Part shown: positions 13,332 through 25,143 of the stretch, piece by piece | Position numbering within the stretch: the first letter of the stretch is position 1 | Layout: the number at the start of each line of letters is the position of its first letter | Source: Glandiceps talaboti | Taxonomy: Eukaryota > Hemichordata > Enteropneusta > Spengelidae | Assembly: GCF_964340395.1 (NCBI RefSeq) | Contig: NC_135551.1 | Location: forward strand, 31,225,955 to 31,289,954 | Direction: 5' to 3' | DNA: 64,000 bases | The notes under the pieces: model-generated | Database searches by the model: none | Told to the model about the DNA's origin: nothing | The model's input: only the letters and a program-made list of their open reading frames with translations | Program-made: the position numbers and the translations under genes

Positions 13332-14830
13332 ATGATACACTGTCCTATGTTGTACTGTCCTAAGTATACTGTCCTATGTACACTGTCCTATGTTGTACTG
13401 TCCTATGTTATACTGTCCTTGGTATACTGTCCTATGATACACTGTCGTATGTTATACTGTCCTAAGTATACTGTCCTATGTTATACAGTCCTATGTATAC
13501 TGTCCTATGATACACTGTCCTATGTATACTGTCCTATGTTATACCGTCCTATGTTACACTGTCCTATGTTACACTGTCCTATGTATACTGTCCTATGTAC
13601 ACCGTCCTATGATACACTCCCCAATGTTATACTGTCCTATGGTACACTGTCCTATGTTATACTGTCCTATGGTACACTGTCCTTGTATACTGTCTTATGA
13701 TACACTGTCCTATGTATACTGTCCTATGTTATACTGTCCTATGGTACACTGTCCTTGTATACTGTCCTATGTTATACTGTCCTATGTTATACTGTCCTAT
13801 GATACACTGTCCTTGTATACTGTCCTGTGATACACTGTCCTATGTTATACTGTCCTATGTATACTGTCCTATGTTATACTGTCCTATGTTATACTGTCCT
13901 ATGGTATACTGTCCTATGGTATACTGTCCTATGATACACTGTCCTATGTACACTGTCCTATGTATACTGTCCTATGTTATACTGTCCTATGTTATACTGT
14001 CCTATGTTATACCGTCCTATGTTATACTGTCCTATGATACACTCTCCTATGTTATACTGTCCTATGTACACTGTCCTATGTTACACTGTCCTATGGTACA
14101 CTGTCCTTGTATACTGTCCTATGTTATACTGTCCTATGGTATACTGTCCTATGTTATAATGTCCTATGTTACACTGTCCTATGTTGTACTGTCCTATGTT
14201 ATAATGTCCTATGATACACTGTACTATGTTGTACTGTCCTAAGTATACTGTCCTATTTTATACCGTCCTAGGTATACTGTCCTATGATACTGTCCTATGT
14301 TGTACTGTCCTAGGTATACTGTCCTATGTTGTACTGTCCTAAGTATACTGTCCTATGTATACTGTCCTATGTTGTACTGTCCTAAGTATACTGTCCTATG
14401 TTGTACTGTCCTAAGTATACTGTCCTATGTTATACTGTCCTATGGTATACTGTCCTATGTTATACTGTCCTATGTTGTACTGTCCTATGTTATAATGTCC
14501 TATGTATATTGTCCTATGTTATAATGTCCTAAGTATACTGTCCTATGTTGTACTGTCCTAAGTATACTGTCCTATGTATACTGTCCTATGTATACTGTCC
14601 TATGTTATACTGTCCTATGGCATACAGTCCTATGTTGTACTGTCCTATGTTATACTGTCCTATGTTATAATGTCCTATGTATATTGTCCTATGTTATACC
14701 GTCCTATGTTGTACTGTCCTTGTATAATGTCCTATGTTATAATGTCCTATGATATAATGTTCTATAGTATACTGTCCTATGTTATACTGTCCTATGTTAT
14801 AATGTCCTATGTTATATTGTCCTAGGTATA
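13332..14830. repeat. Higher-order segment B, first copy
   Basis: The variant order is repeated at about 16035-17867. Shared markers include TGTCGTATG (13445 and 16087), ACACCGTCCTATGATACAC (13600s and 16240s) and the unusual GATATAATGT unit (14751 and 17770). Offsets change from 2643 to 3071 to about 3019, so internal material was gained or lost. Confidence 0.8.
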
Positions 14831-16034
14831 CTGTCCTATGATACACTGTCCTATGTTGTACTGTCCTAAGTATACTGTCCTATGTTATACTGTCCTAGGT
14901 ATACTGTCCTATGATACACTGTCCTATGTTGTACTGTCCTAAGTATACTGTCCTATGTACACTGTCCTATGTTGTACTGTCCTATTTTATACTGTCCTTG
15001 GTATACTGTCCTATGATACACTGTCGTATGTTATACTGTCCTAAGTATACTGTCCTATGTTATACAGTCCTATGTATACTGTCCTATGATACACTGTCCT
15101 ATGATACACTGTCCTATGTTATACTGTCCTATGTATACTGTCCTATGTTATACCGTCCTATGTTACACTGTCCTATGTTACACTGTCCTAAGAATACTGT
15201 CCTATGTTATACTGTCCTAAGTATACTGTCCTGAGTATAATGTCCTATGGTATACTGTCCTATGGTACACTGTCCTATGTTATACAGTCCTATGTTATAC
15301 TGTCCTATGTTATACTGTCCTATGTTATAATGTCCTATGATACACTGTCCTATGTTGTACTGTCCTAAGTATACTGTCCTAAGTATACTGTCCTATGTTA
15401 TACTGTCCTATGGTATACTGTCCTATGTACACTGTCCCTGGTATACTGTCCTGTGATACACTGTCCTATGTTATACTGTCCTATGTTACACTGTCCTATG
15501 TTATACTGTCCTATGGTACACTGTCCTATATTGTTATACTGTCCTATGGTACACTGTCCTATGTTATACTGTCCTATGGTACACTGTCCTATATTGTTAT
15601 ACTGTCCTATGGTACACTGTCCTATGTTATACTGTCCTATGGTACACTGTCCTTGTATGCTGTCCTATGTTATACTGTCCTATGGTATACTGTCCTATGG
15701 TATACTGTCCTATGGTATACTGTCCTATGTTATAATGTCCTATGTTACACTGTCCTATGTTGTACTGTCCTATGTTATAATGTCCTATGATACACTGTCC
15801 TATGTTGTACTGTCCTAAGTATACTGTCCTAAGTATACTGTCCTATGTTATACTGTCCTATGGTATACTGTCCTATGTATACTGTCCTATGTATACTGTC
15901 CTATGTTTACTGTCCTATGTACACTGTCCTATGTATACTGTCCTGTGATACACTGTCCTATGATACACTGTCCTATGTATACTGTCCTATTTTATACCGT
16001 CCTATGTTACACTGTCCTATGATACACTGTCCTA

Positions 16035-17867
16035 TGTATACTGTCCTATGTTATACTGTCCTAGGTATACTGTCCTATGATACACTGTCGTATGTTATAC
16101 TGTCCTAAGTATACTGTCCTATGTTATACAGTCCTATGTATACTGTCCTATGATACACTGTCCTCTGTATACTGTCCTATGTTATACCGTCCTATGTTAC
16201 ACTGTCCTATGTTACACTGTCCTATGTATACTGTCCTATGTACACCGTCCTATGATACACTGTCCAATGTTATACTGTCCTATGGTACACTGTCCTATGT
16301 TATACTGTCCTATGGTACACTGTCCTTGTATACTGTCCTATGATACACTGTCCTATGTATACTGTCCTATGTTATACTGTCCTATGGTACACTGTCCTTG
16401 TATACTGTCCTATGTTATACTGTCCTATGTACACCGTCCTATGATACACTGTCCTATGGTACACTGTCCTTGTATACTGTCCTGTGATACACTGTCCTAT
16501 GTATACTGTCCTATGTTATACTGTCCTATGTATACTGTCCTGTGATACACTGTCCTATGTTATACTGTCCTATGTATACTGTCCTATGTATACTGTCCTA
16601 TGTTATACTGTCCTATGTTACACTGTCCTATGATACACTGTCCTATGATACACTGTCCTGTGATACACTGTCCTATGTTATAATGTCCTATGTTATACTG
16701 TCCTATGTTATACTGTCCTATGTTATACTGTCCTATGTATACTGTCCTATGTTATACTGTCCTATGTTACACTGTCCTATGATACACTGTCCTATGATAC
16801 ACTGTCCTGTGATACACTGTCCTATGGTATACTGTCCTATGTTATACTGTCCTATGTTATACTGTCCTATGTACACTGTCCTATGTATACTGTCCTGTGA
16901 TACACTGTCCTATGATACACTGTCCTATGGTACACTGTCCTTGTATACTGTACTATGTTATACTATCCAATGTTATACTGTCCTATGTTATACTGTCCAA
17001 TGTTATACTGTCCTATGTTATACTGTCCTATGTTATACTGTCCTATGGTATACTGTCCTATGTTATACTGTCCTATGTTATACCGTCCTATGTTATACTG
17101 TCCTATGATACACTCTCCTATGTTATACTGTCCTATGTACACTGTCCTATGTTACACTGTCCTATGGTACACTGTCCTTGTATACTGTCCTATGTTATAC
17201 TGTCCTATGGTATACTGTCCTATGTTATAATGTCCTATGTTACACTGTCCTATGTTGTACTGTCCTATGTTATAATGTCCTATGATACACTGTCCTATGT
17301 TGTACTGTCCTAAGTATACTGTCCTATTTTATACCGTCCTAGGTATACTGTCCTATGATACTGTCCTATGTTGTACTGTCCTAGGTATACTGTCCTATGT
17401 TGTACTGTCCTAAGTATACTGTCCTATGTTGTACTGTCCTAAGTATACTGTCCTATGTTATACTGTCCTATGGTATATTACTGTCCTATGTTACACTGTC
17501 CTATGTATACTGTCCTATGTTATACTGTCCTATGTTATACTGTCCTATGGTATACTGTCCTATGTTACACTGTCCTATGTTGTACTGTCCTATGTTATAA
17601 TGTCCTATGTATATTGTCCTATGTTATACTGTCCTATGGTATACTGTCCTATGTTGTACTGTCCTATGTTATACTGTCCTATGTTATAATGTCCTATGTA
17701 TATTGTCCTATGTTATACCGTCCTATGTTGTACTGTCCTTGTATAATGTCCTATGTTATAATGTCCTATGATATAATGTACTATAGTATACTGTCCTATG
17801 TTATACTGTCCTATGTTATAATGTCCTATGTTATACTGTCCTATGTACACTGTCGTATGTTATACCA
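16035..17867. repeat. Higher-order segment B, second copy, at the array's right edge
   Basis: Repeats segment B and ends the array. A smaller module marked by TTGTACTGTCCTA then CCTTGGTATACTG recurs near 10.36, 12.57, 13.33 and 14.91 kb, so several duplication events overlap. Confidence 0.8.
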
Positions 17868-17885
17868 CCCTCTTATATATATATA

Positions 17886-18304
17886 TGTTACACCCAATTT
17901 GTGAAATTTCCCAATTCATGAAATGGGTAGGTAACTTTGCTCAATTCATGAAATAGTCAATCGTGTTGCCCAGGTTATGAAGTGGGTATTGTAAGATATG
18001 CCCAGTACATGAAATGAGCATCTTTTGTGGGACACACACAAAATAAATATCAATCAAACAACTTTATTATCATGTATTTACAAACTCATCACTTCACAAT
18101 TCTTATTTTATAATAATTCAGTGTAGCTTGTGTTTTAATAGAGTTCGATAATCAACAAACCAGTTCAAAACTCTTGCCCCAAATATTAAATTTCGCCCCT
18201 TTTTAGATCATACTCTCATTTGTATAAGGTTTACCATTCCATGAACTGGGCAAAGTTACATGCATATTTCATGAATTGGGCAGTTTCACAGATCGGGTGT
18301 AACA
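17886..18304. mobile_element. Inverted-repeat element (MITE-like), about 419 bp
   Basis: The left end begins TGTTACACCC and the right end is GGGTGTAACA. The inverted similarity runs about 73-80 bp into each side, with shared blocks GTGAAA, CCCAATTCATGAAAT and GTAACTTTGC. Both ends are flanked by TATATA, a possible target duplication. The arms contain repeated near-palindromes of the form CCCAATTCATGAAATGGG. No transposase frame is present, so if mobile it is non-autonomous. The superfamily is not identifiable from termini alone. It lies 18 bp from the end of the 11.4-kb array. Confidence 0.75.
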
Positions 18305-18571
18305 TATATATAAGGAACCAACCATATAATATTGAGTGGGGCATCATCACTCAAGCGGCTGCTTGCACAAATAAGATCATTCTCGCAAACCAGAGTTGCA
18401 CGTTAAGAACGGTGCCGTAAAACAGGCCGTGGTTTGCCATGATGAATCAATGCTGAAAAGAGCATGCTACTGCACAAAAAATCTTATTAGTCTCCGAATG
18501 TTGCCATGAAAATAAATTTTCCCTCGCCAACTATAGATTGAAGTAAACCTCCGTAAGGAATAGTTTAGTCC

Positions 18572-18648
18572 TATAGCCTATTTCATGAACTAGGTAAAGT
18601 TGCCCAACCATTTCATGAATTGGGCAATTTCGCAGATTGGGTGTAACA
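18572..18648. mobile_element. Third copy of the 17.9-kb element's terminal arm
   Basis: Same orientation as the right arm at 18222-18304, including TTTCATGAATTGGGCAATTT and the terminal GGGTGTAACA (18639-18648). It could be the right end of a longer 763-bp element (17886-18648) or a remnant of a neighbouring copy. Sequence between the two right arms (18305-18571) is unassigned. Confidence 0.7.
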
Positions 18649-18674
18649 TGTACAGAAACATTGTGTGCATATCG

Positions 18675-18698
18675 CTGAGGAAGCATGAAACTCCGAGT
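18675..18698 (+). ncRNA. Decayed hammerhead-ribozyme-like core
   Basis: CTGAGGA (18675-18681) fits the hammerhead CUGANGA box. Only AGCAT separates it from GAAA (18687-18690), and the following CTCCGAGT is identical to the hammerheads at 43 and 61 kb. Stem II would be a single pair, and stem I does not align directly at the expected cleavage site, so this is at best an inactive relic. Confidence 0.35.
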
Positions 18699-18797
18699 AA
18701 CGTTATAACGTCCTCATTCTTTGGATTTAGACTATAATGCTCTGCTACTAATATTTCATCGATCACTTACTCTCCAGTGAGAGACTTATATATATAT

Positions 18798-18824
18798 GCT
18801 TGTGTATGTATGTATATATGTATG

Positions 18825-18858
<34 letters not shown>

Positions 18859-18874
18859 TGTATGTATGTATGTA

Positions 18875-18921
<47 letters not shown>

Positions 18922-18941
18922 GTGTGGCGTGGGTGTGTGTT
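18798..18941. repeat. Compound (TATG)n-(TG)n microsatellite
   Basis: TATG/TATA repeats (about 18801-18878) grade into TG repeats (to about 18915), then a degenerate GCGTGTGTGTGGCGTGGG tail. Open frames on both strands here are composed only of repeat residues. Confidence 0.98.
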
Positions 18942-19889
18942 TCAAAAATACGATTCAGAATCATGCCTTATTCATCTTGTGATAGTTAACCGAACATCAA
19001 TGTTGTGACACATGCGATTACACCTGACTGTACAAAGATGACTTATAATCTATTAATCTTCCAATCTTCCTGATGATTTAGACGTCATCTACAGGAAGAA
19101 TACTTATTGTAACTCCTGATTGCACATCTTGCAACATACGTCAGTATTTATTAACCGTAGGATATATCTAAATAATTTATTTTAACCCGAGGCTTCCAAA
19201 ATCTGTATTAGTCCCTGTAGTACTTATTCATTTGTAATGATATAAGACATCCTGCAATCTTAATCTATATGCTAAGATTAAATTGTATAATTCATGTCCA
19301 ATTAATTGAACAGTGTCGTTTGAAGGCAGTCTGTCGTAATAGCATTGAACTATAAAGTCTTTCCAAGACTCGAAACCCTGCGTACTGTTTGCGATGATGA
19401 ACGTTCAGGGTATCCTCAAAGTACGAAATATGACGTAAATCGTATCTCCTGAAATTGCAACATGGCAAAGTGTAGCCAATAATTTAGAAAGCAGATATGT
19501 ATAGACATATGGAGAAGAAAGAGAATGTTGATCCTATGGGGTTTCCAATGCAAGAAACCAGTTGAGTGTGTTAACGTAGTCCTGCAGGGAAAACTATACT
19601 TCAGCATCCGGTCCTAGGCTGATGTTGCCTTGTATTATATGTGCACTGTACTCGCCTTGAAATTTCGTATCACTATGGAGTATCATCTTGCAGGAAGTAA
19701 AGGACTTTATATTCCCACATTGATTGAATAATGCCAAATATAAGGAAGTGTATTTTTAGTTTCACAATATTCCCAGGGCAATTTTGTGCCACAAGCTGTG
19801 CTATGAATAATGATCATATGATCGTTAACTGTGTTTTCAATCCAGAGTCGTTTAGAGAACAATCGCAACCGTGACTTCATATAGCCAAT
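18942..19889. other. Unassigned AT-rich sequence
   Basis: One short reverse open frame (19416-19607) is not recognised. It contains a hairpin at 19065-19099, listed separately. Confidence 0.55.
19065..19099. other. Hairpin with 8-bp stem and nested inner stem
   Basis: TCTTCCTG (19065-19072) pairs with CAGGAAGA (19092-19099). Inside, ATGA (19073-19076) pairs with TCAT (19085-19088), and the loop includes the palindrome GACGTC. Its role is unknown; it may be a transposon end or chance. Confidence 0.6.
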
Positions 19890-20218
19890 ACCTCCATTAT
19901 TAACACAACCTGACCTATCAACACTTCAAAGCTAGGACCTTCATTATTAACACAACCTGAAGTATCAATACTTCATAGCTAGTACACCCATTAGTAACAT
20001 AACCTGACCTATCAACACTTCATAGTTAGTACCTCCATTATTAACATAACCTGACCTATCAACACTTCATAGCTTGTACCTCCATTATTAACATAACCTG
20101 ACCTATCAACACTTCATAGCTTGTACCTCCATTATTAACATAACCTGACCTATCAACACTTCATAGCTTGTACCTCCATTATTAACATAACCTGACCTAT
20201 CAACATTTCATAGCTAGT
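19890..20218. repeat. 47-bp tandem repeat, 7 copies
   Basis: Units start ACCTCCATTATTAACATAAC. Starts at 19890, 20031, 20078, 20125 and 20172 are exact multiples of 47. The three left copies carry most substitutions, while the right four are nearly identical, as expected if recent expansion occurred on the right side. Confidence 0.95.
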
Positions 20219-21708
20219 ACCTCTACTAGCGCCCCCTTCAATCAAAATTGCCGTACTGTTTATGAATACAGTCGACCTCTAATTAACATGTACTGTAACA
20301 GTGTATTATGTTAACCATGAAGTGTTAGTTGTGTGGACGAAGAAGTAATACTCAAGTTAAAACTAGTGCAGTTTTAACTCGAGTAGATTCACTCAATAAC
20401 TCGTATGAGAACTGTGGAAACCAAAAAACCATAGATTTCTGATGGTACCGACAGTGTATGTAACTGATTATGTGTGAGATATGGGCTAACATTACGAGAC
20501 ACATGAAATTAGGATTTAGTGAAATCCTTATCCGCTCTGAAGAGTGCTCTGTAATATATATGGTTTGTGGATTAAACTAAAATGAAATATAACCAGAACA
20601 TGGACTACGATTATCGTGTCACAATTTTGTAGCAAACCCTCGAATATAATTAAAACTTTTACGACCGTCTGTTGTAGTTCAGTGAAAGTAATTAAGTTCT
20701 ACGAATGTTGATTCATAATTTATGTGGATAGCCTTCACGTCAGTTCTCTTCATTCATTCACAGGAATAGAAGTCTGGAATACATGGAGATATATGTATCA
20801 TTTCTTTTATATCAAAAAGTCGAAAGCATGAATGGACAAGCTGCAACATAATTCTGTACATGAATACTTGTGTATGGTGATAAATAACTTTCATAACATG
20901 CTGTCACCCTAACAATGCAGCCACAACATGTGTTTTATTACGTTCCAGAGGTCTGTTAAAGCCATCAGACTATCCAACATCCGGGGTTTGCAATCATTTG
21001 AAATGTTAAGTTATATGTCAAATTTTTCATGCAGGGTTAATATCATGAAGGTAGTAACCCGTACCCAAACATAACATGATATCACTCGGCCGTCTTCGTA
21101 TTTATGTTTTTTTTTTAATTTATGGATTTTAGGTTTGAATGATTACGTCACTGCATTACTTTTCTTGATACACCTCGCTCGCTCGCGCTCACTTGCCAGG
21201 TTTGCGCAAGCAGAATACTCGAATATTTAGAAGCAGTAGCGATCGTTAAATTCATATTCAAATAAATGTGCAGCTCATAGGAAATACTTTACATTGTCAT
21301 TGGTGCAAGAAGAATCGACCAACCATCGAAACGAAAAAAACGTAAATATTTATCGTTGGCAACTTGAAGACGTGGCAAGCAGGGTGAATCTTAGTAACTA
21401 ACAAACGGGTACATGGTTGTAGCGATGCTAACCTAACTGTTAGACTGTAATCAACTAATGGGTTTTGACTGTGATTTCTGTCAAAGACAAACAAATTAGT
21501 GAGAAAGAAGTTATATCACGTTCGGTATATTTGAATCAAACACGTTATTAGATAAACAAACTCGACTCCATACAGCAAATAAAAGTCTGATACGTCTACT
21601 GGGTTGGAACACTGTCTCACTATCTGTGAATACTAGGACGAAATCTAACTACAGACCTTACGCTAACAGGATTATCTGAGTAGAATAGAAATTGACACTG
21701 AACTGCAT
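20219..21708. other. Unassigned sequence
   Basis: About 1.5 kb. It includes CTCGCTCGCTCGCGCTCACT (21175-21194), an unusually CpG-rich patch for this window, and a short reverse open frame at 21297-21494 that is not recognised. An isolated hairpin at 20350-20384 is listed separately. Confidence 0.55.
20350..20384. other. 15-bp-stem hairpin
   Basis: ACTCAAGTTAAAACT (20350-20364) and AGTTTTAACTCGAGT (20370-20384) are inverted with one mismatch and a 5-nt loop. No element boundaries are apparent around it, and no U-tract or gene context supports a terminator reading. Confidence 0.7.
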
Positions 21709-23035
21709 TATATATTATCCCACTCACTATATACAGTAATAGAACAACCCACATTAGATATTATCCCACTCACTATATACAGTAATAGAGCAACCCACAT
21801 TAGATATTATCCCACTCACTATATACAGTAATAGAACAACCCACATTAGATATTATCCCACTCACTCTATACAGTAATAGAACAACCCACATTATATATT
21901 ATCCCACTCACTATATACAGTAATAGAACAACCCACATTAGATATTATCCCACTCACTATATACAGTAATAGAGCAACCCACATTAGATATTATCCCACT
22001 CACTATATACAGTAATAGAACAACCCACATTAGATATTATCCCACTCACTATATACAGTAATAGAGCAACCCACATTAGATATTATCCCACTCACTATAT
22101 ACAGTAATAGAACAACCCACATTAGATATTATCCCACTCACTATATACAGTAATAGAACAACCCACATTAGATATTACCCCACTCACTATATACAGTAAT
22201 AGAACAACCCACATTAGATATTACCCCACTCACTATATACAGTAATAGAGCAACCCACATTAGATATTATCCCACTCACTATATACAGTAATAGAACAAC
22301 CCACATTAGATATTATCCCACTCACTATATACAGTAATAGAACAACCCACATTAGATATTATCCCACTCACTTTATACAGTAATAGAACAACCCACATTA
22401 GATATTATCCCACTCACTATATACAGTAATAGAACAACCCACATTAGATATTACCCCACTCACTATATACAGTAATAGAACAACCCACATTAGATATTAC
22501 CCCACTCACTATATACAGTAATAGAACAACCCACATTAGATATTATCCCACTCACTATATACAGTAATAGAACAACCCACATTAGATATTATCCCACTCA
22601 CTATATACAGTAATAGAACAACCCACATTAGATATTATCCCACTCACTATATACAGTAATAGAACAACCCACATTAGATATTACCCCACTCACTATATAC
22701 AGTAATAGAACAACCCACATTAGATATTACCCCACTCACTATATACAGTAATAGAACAACCCACATTAGATATTATCCCACTCACAATATACAGTAATAG
22801 AACAACCCACATTAGATATTATCCCACTCACTATATACAGTAATAGAACAACCCACATTATATATTATCCCACTCACTATATACAGTAATAGAACAACCC
22901 ACATTAGATATTATCCCACTCACTATATACAGTAATAGAACAACCCACATTAGATATTATCCCACTCACTATATACAGTAATAGAACAACCCACATTAGA
23001 TATTATCCCACTCACTATATACAGTAATAGAACAA
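21709..23035. repeat. 46-bp satellite, about 29 copies, no indels
   Basis: The unit contains TATTATCCCACTCACTATAT then ACAGTAATAGAACAACCC. The distance from the first TATTATCC (21713) to the last (23001) is exactly 28 x 46. Variants are single substitutions: TATCCC/TACCCC, AGAACA/AGAGCA, TTAGA/TTATA and CTATAT/CTCTAT/CTTTAT/CAATAT. Since 46 is not a multiple of 3, length conservation here cannot reflect a reading frame. Confidence 0.97.
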
Positions 23036-24143
23036 ACTAGCTAAAATGGCACACTATAACCTATATGCTATATATTAGTAAACCGATGAAGTGAGAAATT
23101 TTAAAACTTACTGAACCTGCTAGATAGACGATAGACCAAAAATAAGCACCCAAATGCAAGCAACACTAATTTACTATCCGTGCGAGTGTCCTATTCTAGA
23201 ATGAAAGGAGGTTACGATGGACTGTAGTGGAGAGATAATTCGTCGAAAGAAAATTGATATTTAATGGCAACAAGGACTGATGCTTGATTTTTTTACTCAC
23301 GATTTAAGTGGATTGGCGCTTTTCATATCATTTTTTGTAACTTTTTGGGTTAGATGAGTGGGAAACAATGTCAAAACAAGCAGAACAAACAGCTGAGAGA
23401 ATTTAAAACGCTACAGAGTGTGTTAGATAAACACACAAAGCTAAGAAACACTTTCGTTTCATCTACAATTCCATTTATCTATATATCTATATCATACTCA
23501 ATTACTTCGGTGACAACAAAGCACGGCAATTTAAAAACACTGCACCACTGCAAGGTTTAACAGTATTGATTCATGGGTGTAGATGCATTTCCATATAGAT
23601 TACACTTTTATCATCACGCCGATACTGTAATATTCTTAGGTTCAATCGGTACCTCTTAATTCAAACCTTGGAGACAAACAATTTCTAAGAGGAAAACAAA
23701 TAGCTGAATTATAGCCCAAATGGCATGTGAAATTTATAATGTCGATATCCTGATTGTATTAATCTCATTTCCGTCAATCACTATATCGTATGTACCTAGG
23801 TAATGGATATTACGACAGTCTTCAATGTCATTTCATGTTAGCCTACAGCATAGTAAAACCCAGTGTATATCACAATACTAAATCCTTCTAGTGTTTTACC
23901 TAGTACGGAGCTTACAGATATCGATGGTGTACACACCCATTTTATTCCTGGCGGCATTTATTTGCTCTTGATTACTTATTAACCAACAGTATACAGTATG
24001 GGTGTGAATGAAATTGATGATCAGTATATCAATGGTTGATGAGTTATGAGGCATCTAGGGTAACGAATGTGTAAAAATACATAAATTTCCAATGTCGCTA
24101 TCAATAGCGATCCACAGGCTATGAGACAATAGGAACACACCCT
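23036..24143. other. Unassigned AT-rich sequence
   Basis: One short forward open frame (23354-23560, 68 codons), lysine-rich at its start, is not recognised. No structural repeat was seen. Confidence 0.55.
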
Positions 24144-24281
24144 CACAAACAAGCAAGCAGGCAAACAAACAAACACACACACAAACAAACAAACAAACAA
24201 ACAAACAAACAAACAAACAAACACAAATATACATACATACATACATACATACATACATACATACATACATACATACATACA
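24144..24281. repeat. Compound (CAAA)n-(CATA)n tetranucleotide tract
   Basis: AAGCAAGCAGGC grades into CAAA repeats (to about 24222), then ATAC repeats (about 24229-24281). Successive blocks differ by about one substitution of the tetranucleotide. Confidence 0.97.
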
Positions 24282-25092
24282 TTTAATAGACTTCTGTCTT
24301 TGATGAATACCACTCACTCTATGCACATGAATGGTACTCACACTTACTCTTACCTACATTCAAAGAGATAGAATTTACTATCAAGCAAATTAAAGTAAAA
24401 TGGTCTATAAAACCTACTTCTTCATTCAAATATACAAGTTAATGCGTACCTGTCACACAGTGTTTGCAGTTTACTGAGGAATGATATCAGGTATTGGGTA
24501 TATCGACCTTGCGATTATTAAATCCGTCTTATTTACAAACTTTCACGTTTATTGAAAGCTATAGAAGTTAAGATAGACGTGTAATTAATAATATACATGT
24601 GGGATACTTATACAATTTGCAGCTGTGTTTTTAATGTAACACTCAAGGGACAAATACCTCAATTATGTTATCGCTGCTATACATTTATCAATTATACTAT
24701 TCACTCGAAAGGACAAGGATGCATGAAGGCATTAAGTGATAATATTATCCATATTTCCTTCCTTGTCAAAGATAACAATACCTATGCATTCATTGTGCAA
24801 TTACAAGCATGATGTGTGTGTTTTCAAGTTGATATTAACTAGAGTGACACTAATACGAAAGAAGAACTTTTTTCTGTCAGAAGTAACTTAGATTAGTCAT
24901 GTTTAACCCATTAAAACCTGACACCTATATTCAGGGTGTAATTACAATAGCATTACAGAAACCAAGTCATTAAAGGGTTAATAATGAGACATTTAAATTA
25001 TATACAATATAGTGCATATGAAAAACACGCAGGTGTGTTAGGAATGGGTGTGGTTTTCAAGTATAGCCTGCAGAAATGATTTTAAAAATGAT

Positions 25093-25093
<1 letters not shown>
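24282..25093. other. Unassigned sequence containing a small MITE
   Basis: Apart from the TTAA-flanked element at 24903-24981, only a short forward open frame (24597-24812, 71 codons) is seen, without recognisable features. Confidence 0.55.
24903..24981. mobile_element. Tiny TTAA-flanked inverted-repeat element (piggyBac-type termini)
   Basis: The sequence reads TTAA CCCATTAAAACCTGAC at the left and GTCATTAAAGGG TTAA at the right, giving a 71-bp core (24907-24977) flanked by TTAA on both sides. A TTAA target duplication with CCC/GGG ends is characteristic of the piggyBac superfamily. Assignment rests on the termini alone, and no transposase is present. Confidence 0.6.

Positions 25094-25141
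<48 letters not shown>
25094..25141. repeat. (AC)n microsatellite
   Basis: Perfect AC tract of 48 bp following GATG. Confidence 0.99.

Positions 25142-25143
<2 letters not shown>

Larger units (their letters stand above)
6465..17867. repeat. 11.4-kb minisatellite of 14/15-bp units (TATGT[T]ATACTGTCC)
   Basis: The unit is TATGTTATACTGTCC (15 bp) or TATGTATACTGTCC (14 bp). Recurrent variants are GATACAC, TTACAC, TTGTAC, GGTATAC, AAGTATAC, TATAATG, TTATATTG and a shortened CCTTGTATAC. Array length divided by unit length gives roughly 770-780 copies. The left edge (6465-6600) has four copies of a 29-30 bp dimer with CTACGTACACTAAC; the zone 7850-8710 is dominated by the 14-bp TGTATAATG form. Many units contain the palindrome GTATAC. 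The dozens of open frames (such as YTVLCYTVLC or MLYCPMLHCP) are by-products of runs of 15-mers. This is the largest feature in the window. Confidence 0.98.

Noticed and set aside
6527-17904. Dozens of 60-190 codon open frames in the 14/15-bp array
   Set aside because: They follow runs of 15-mers and end at 14-mers; overlapping frames in the same DNA are equally open.
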